A stretch of 5,916 nt of DNA from positions 1 to 5,916 of the forward strand of contig DATMNI010000401.1 of NCBI GenBank assembly GCA_035570275.1, given 5' to 3'. Below, in pieces: positions 5,565 through 5,916 of this stretch. Each line of letters begins with the position of its first letter. The stretch's first letter is position 1. The notes under the pieces are model-generated. The model searched no databases and was not told where the DNA came from. It saw only the letters and a program-made list of their open reading frames with translations. The stretch comes from DATMNI01 sp035570275. Its GTDB lineage: Bacteria; Acidobacteriota; Terriglobia; Bryobacterales; Bryobacteraceae. The position numbers were made by a program, and so were the translations under genes.

Positions 5565-5612
5565 GAAAGTATGACGGTCGAACTCAAGCGAAAGTATGAC
5601 GGTCGAACTCAA
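5565..5612 (+). repeat. 25-bp tandem duplication copying the start of the antitoxin gene
   Basis: The same 23 bases, beginning GAAAGTATGACGG, occur at 5565-5587 and 5590-5612 (25-bp period, with GC between). Both copies contain the ATG and first codons MTVEL. Because 25 is not a multiple of three, the first ATG (5571) opens a different frame that stops after 15 codons at TGA 5616-5618. Confidence 0.95.
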
Positions 5613-5802
5613 ACCTGAAACGGAACGGCTGGTCCTGGAAGAATTGCGGAGCGGCCATGTACGGACCGTGGATGAACTTATCGTCCACGGCGTGCAAGCC
5701 TTGCGCGAGAAATCCAAGGGAGCGCAAGCGGCCGCAGTGCCCTCACGGAAGCCGCGCCAGAATCTCGCCGACGTTCTTAGGCAATACGGAATAATTAAAT
5801 GA
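5596..5802 (+). CDS. ParD-like type II antitoxin, probably C-terminally truncated and without its toxin
   Basis: A 68-residue protein. Residues 1-38 (MTVELKPETERLVLEELRSG, then VDELIVHGVQALRE) match the N-terminal DNA-binding part of ParD-like ribbon-helix-helix antitoxins, which repress their own operon and neutralise a partner toxin. After a linker it ends RKPRQNLADVLRQYGIIK. In related proteins I recall, NLxxxL is followed by a further 15-25 residues that bind the toxin, so the last residues may come from inserted or rearranged DNA. Downstream, where a RelE/ParE or PIN toxin would be expected, only a five-codon ORF (ATG 5799) and the end of a transposase on the other strand are found. The start is duplicated upstream. 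No strong ribosome binding site precedes 5596, and an AGG precedes the first copy. Possibly non-functional. Confidence 0.65.
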   Translation: MTVELKPETERLVLEELRSGHVRTVDELIVHGVQALREKSKGAQAAAVPSRKPRQNLADVLRQYGIIK

Positions 5803-5812
5803 ACAATTACGA

Positions 5813-5916
5813 TTAGGAATTACGTGGTGACAGTGTGTAGTTCCAGGCTGGATGAGTCTTGTGCCGACGGATGCGGAGTTCCTGCATCTGTTCGTCCGTG
5901 ATTGGAACACCGGTTT
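5813..5916 (-). CDS. C-terminal fragment of probable ISAzo13-like transposase (runs off right edge)
   Basis: The minus strand is open from the window edge to TAA at 5815-5813, giving 33 residues: TGVPITDEQMQELRIRRHK then THPAWNYTLSPRNS. The pattern ITDEQM, RRH, and a final WNYT(I/L)xPR is what I associate with the C-terminus of ISAzo13-family DDE transposases. This is recognition only. It ends 11 bp from the stop of the convergent antitoxin-like gene, leaving almost no room for an insertion-sequence terminus unless that terminus lies within the end of that gene (the A/T-rich bases from about 5778). It lies on the same strand as the transposase fragment at the left edge. Confidence 0.5.
   Translation of the reverse strand, partial: TGVPITDEQMQELRIRRHKTHPAWNYTLSPRNS

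Noticed and set aside
1..5916. Search by eye for tRNA, rRNA, riboswitch or CRISPR array
   Set aside because: No cloverleaf-like segment, no regularly spaced repeats with unique spacers, and no known riboswitch motif were recognised.

Overview
The window looks like a piece of a GC-rich acidobacterial chromosome, most likely of the Solibacter/Bryobacter type. I infer this from three things: the paired 'TonB family' proteins with a C-terminus ending in a QIDVNYTL/RIDVNFTL-type strand, the BlaI-like repressor next to an M56 peptidase, and a ParD-like small gene beginning MTVELKPETERL. No database search was possible, so taxonomy and family names rest on recognition.

Layout. (1) The left edge (1-101, minus) holds the first codons of a probable ISAzo13-like transposase. 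(2) 296-1855 is a two-gene minus-strand unit: a PLP-dependent class I/II aminotransferase followed by a small four-helix membrane protein. (3) 1856-1996 is a divergent intergenic region with G-rich direct repeats and a promoter whose -10 lies inside a perfect 16-bp palindrome touching the next start codon. (4) 1997-5365 is a plus-strand operon of three genes: a BlaI/MecI/CopY-family repressor, a large M56 (BlaR1-type) membrane metallopeptidase whose C-terminal half is TonB_C, POTRA-like, glycine zipper, TonB_C, and a shorter exported protein that is a paralogous copy of that C-terminal half without the peptidase. A hairpin follows at 5376-5393. (5) 5394-5595 is non-coding and contains two tandem duplications, one of which copies the start of the next gene. 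(6) 5596-5802 is a ParD-like antitoxin that looks truncated and has no visible toxin. (7) The right edge (5813-5916, minus) is the C-terminal end of a probable ISAzo13-like transposase.

How the genes may work together. BlaI repressors are usually inactivated by proteolysis triggered by the zinc peptidase of their BlaR1/MecR1 partner, whose C-terminal penicillin-binding domain senses beta-lactam. Here that sensor is absent. In its place is a tandem TonB_C/POTRA-like module, and a peptidase-free version of the module is encoded immediately downstream. The operon therefore looks like a BlaI/BlaR1-style regulatory switch with a different input, possibly an envelope or outer-membrane-receptor signal. 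That role is inference. The segment lies between two same-strand transposase ends, which suggests an accessory region.
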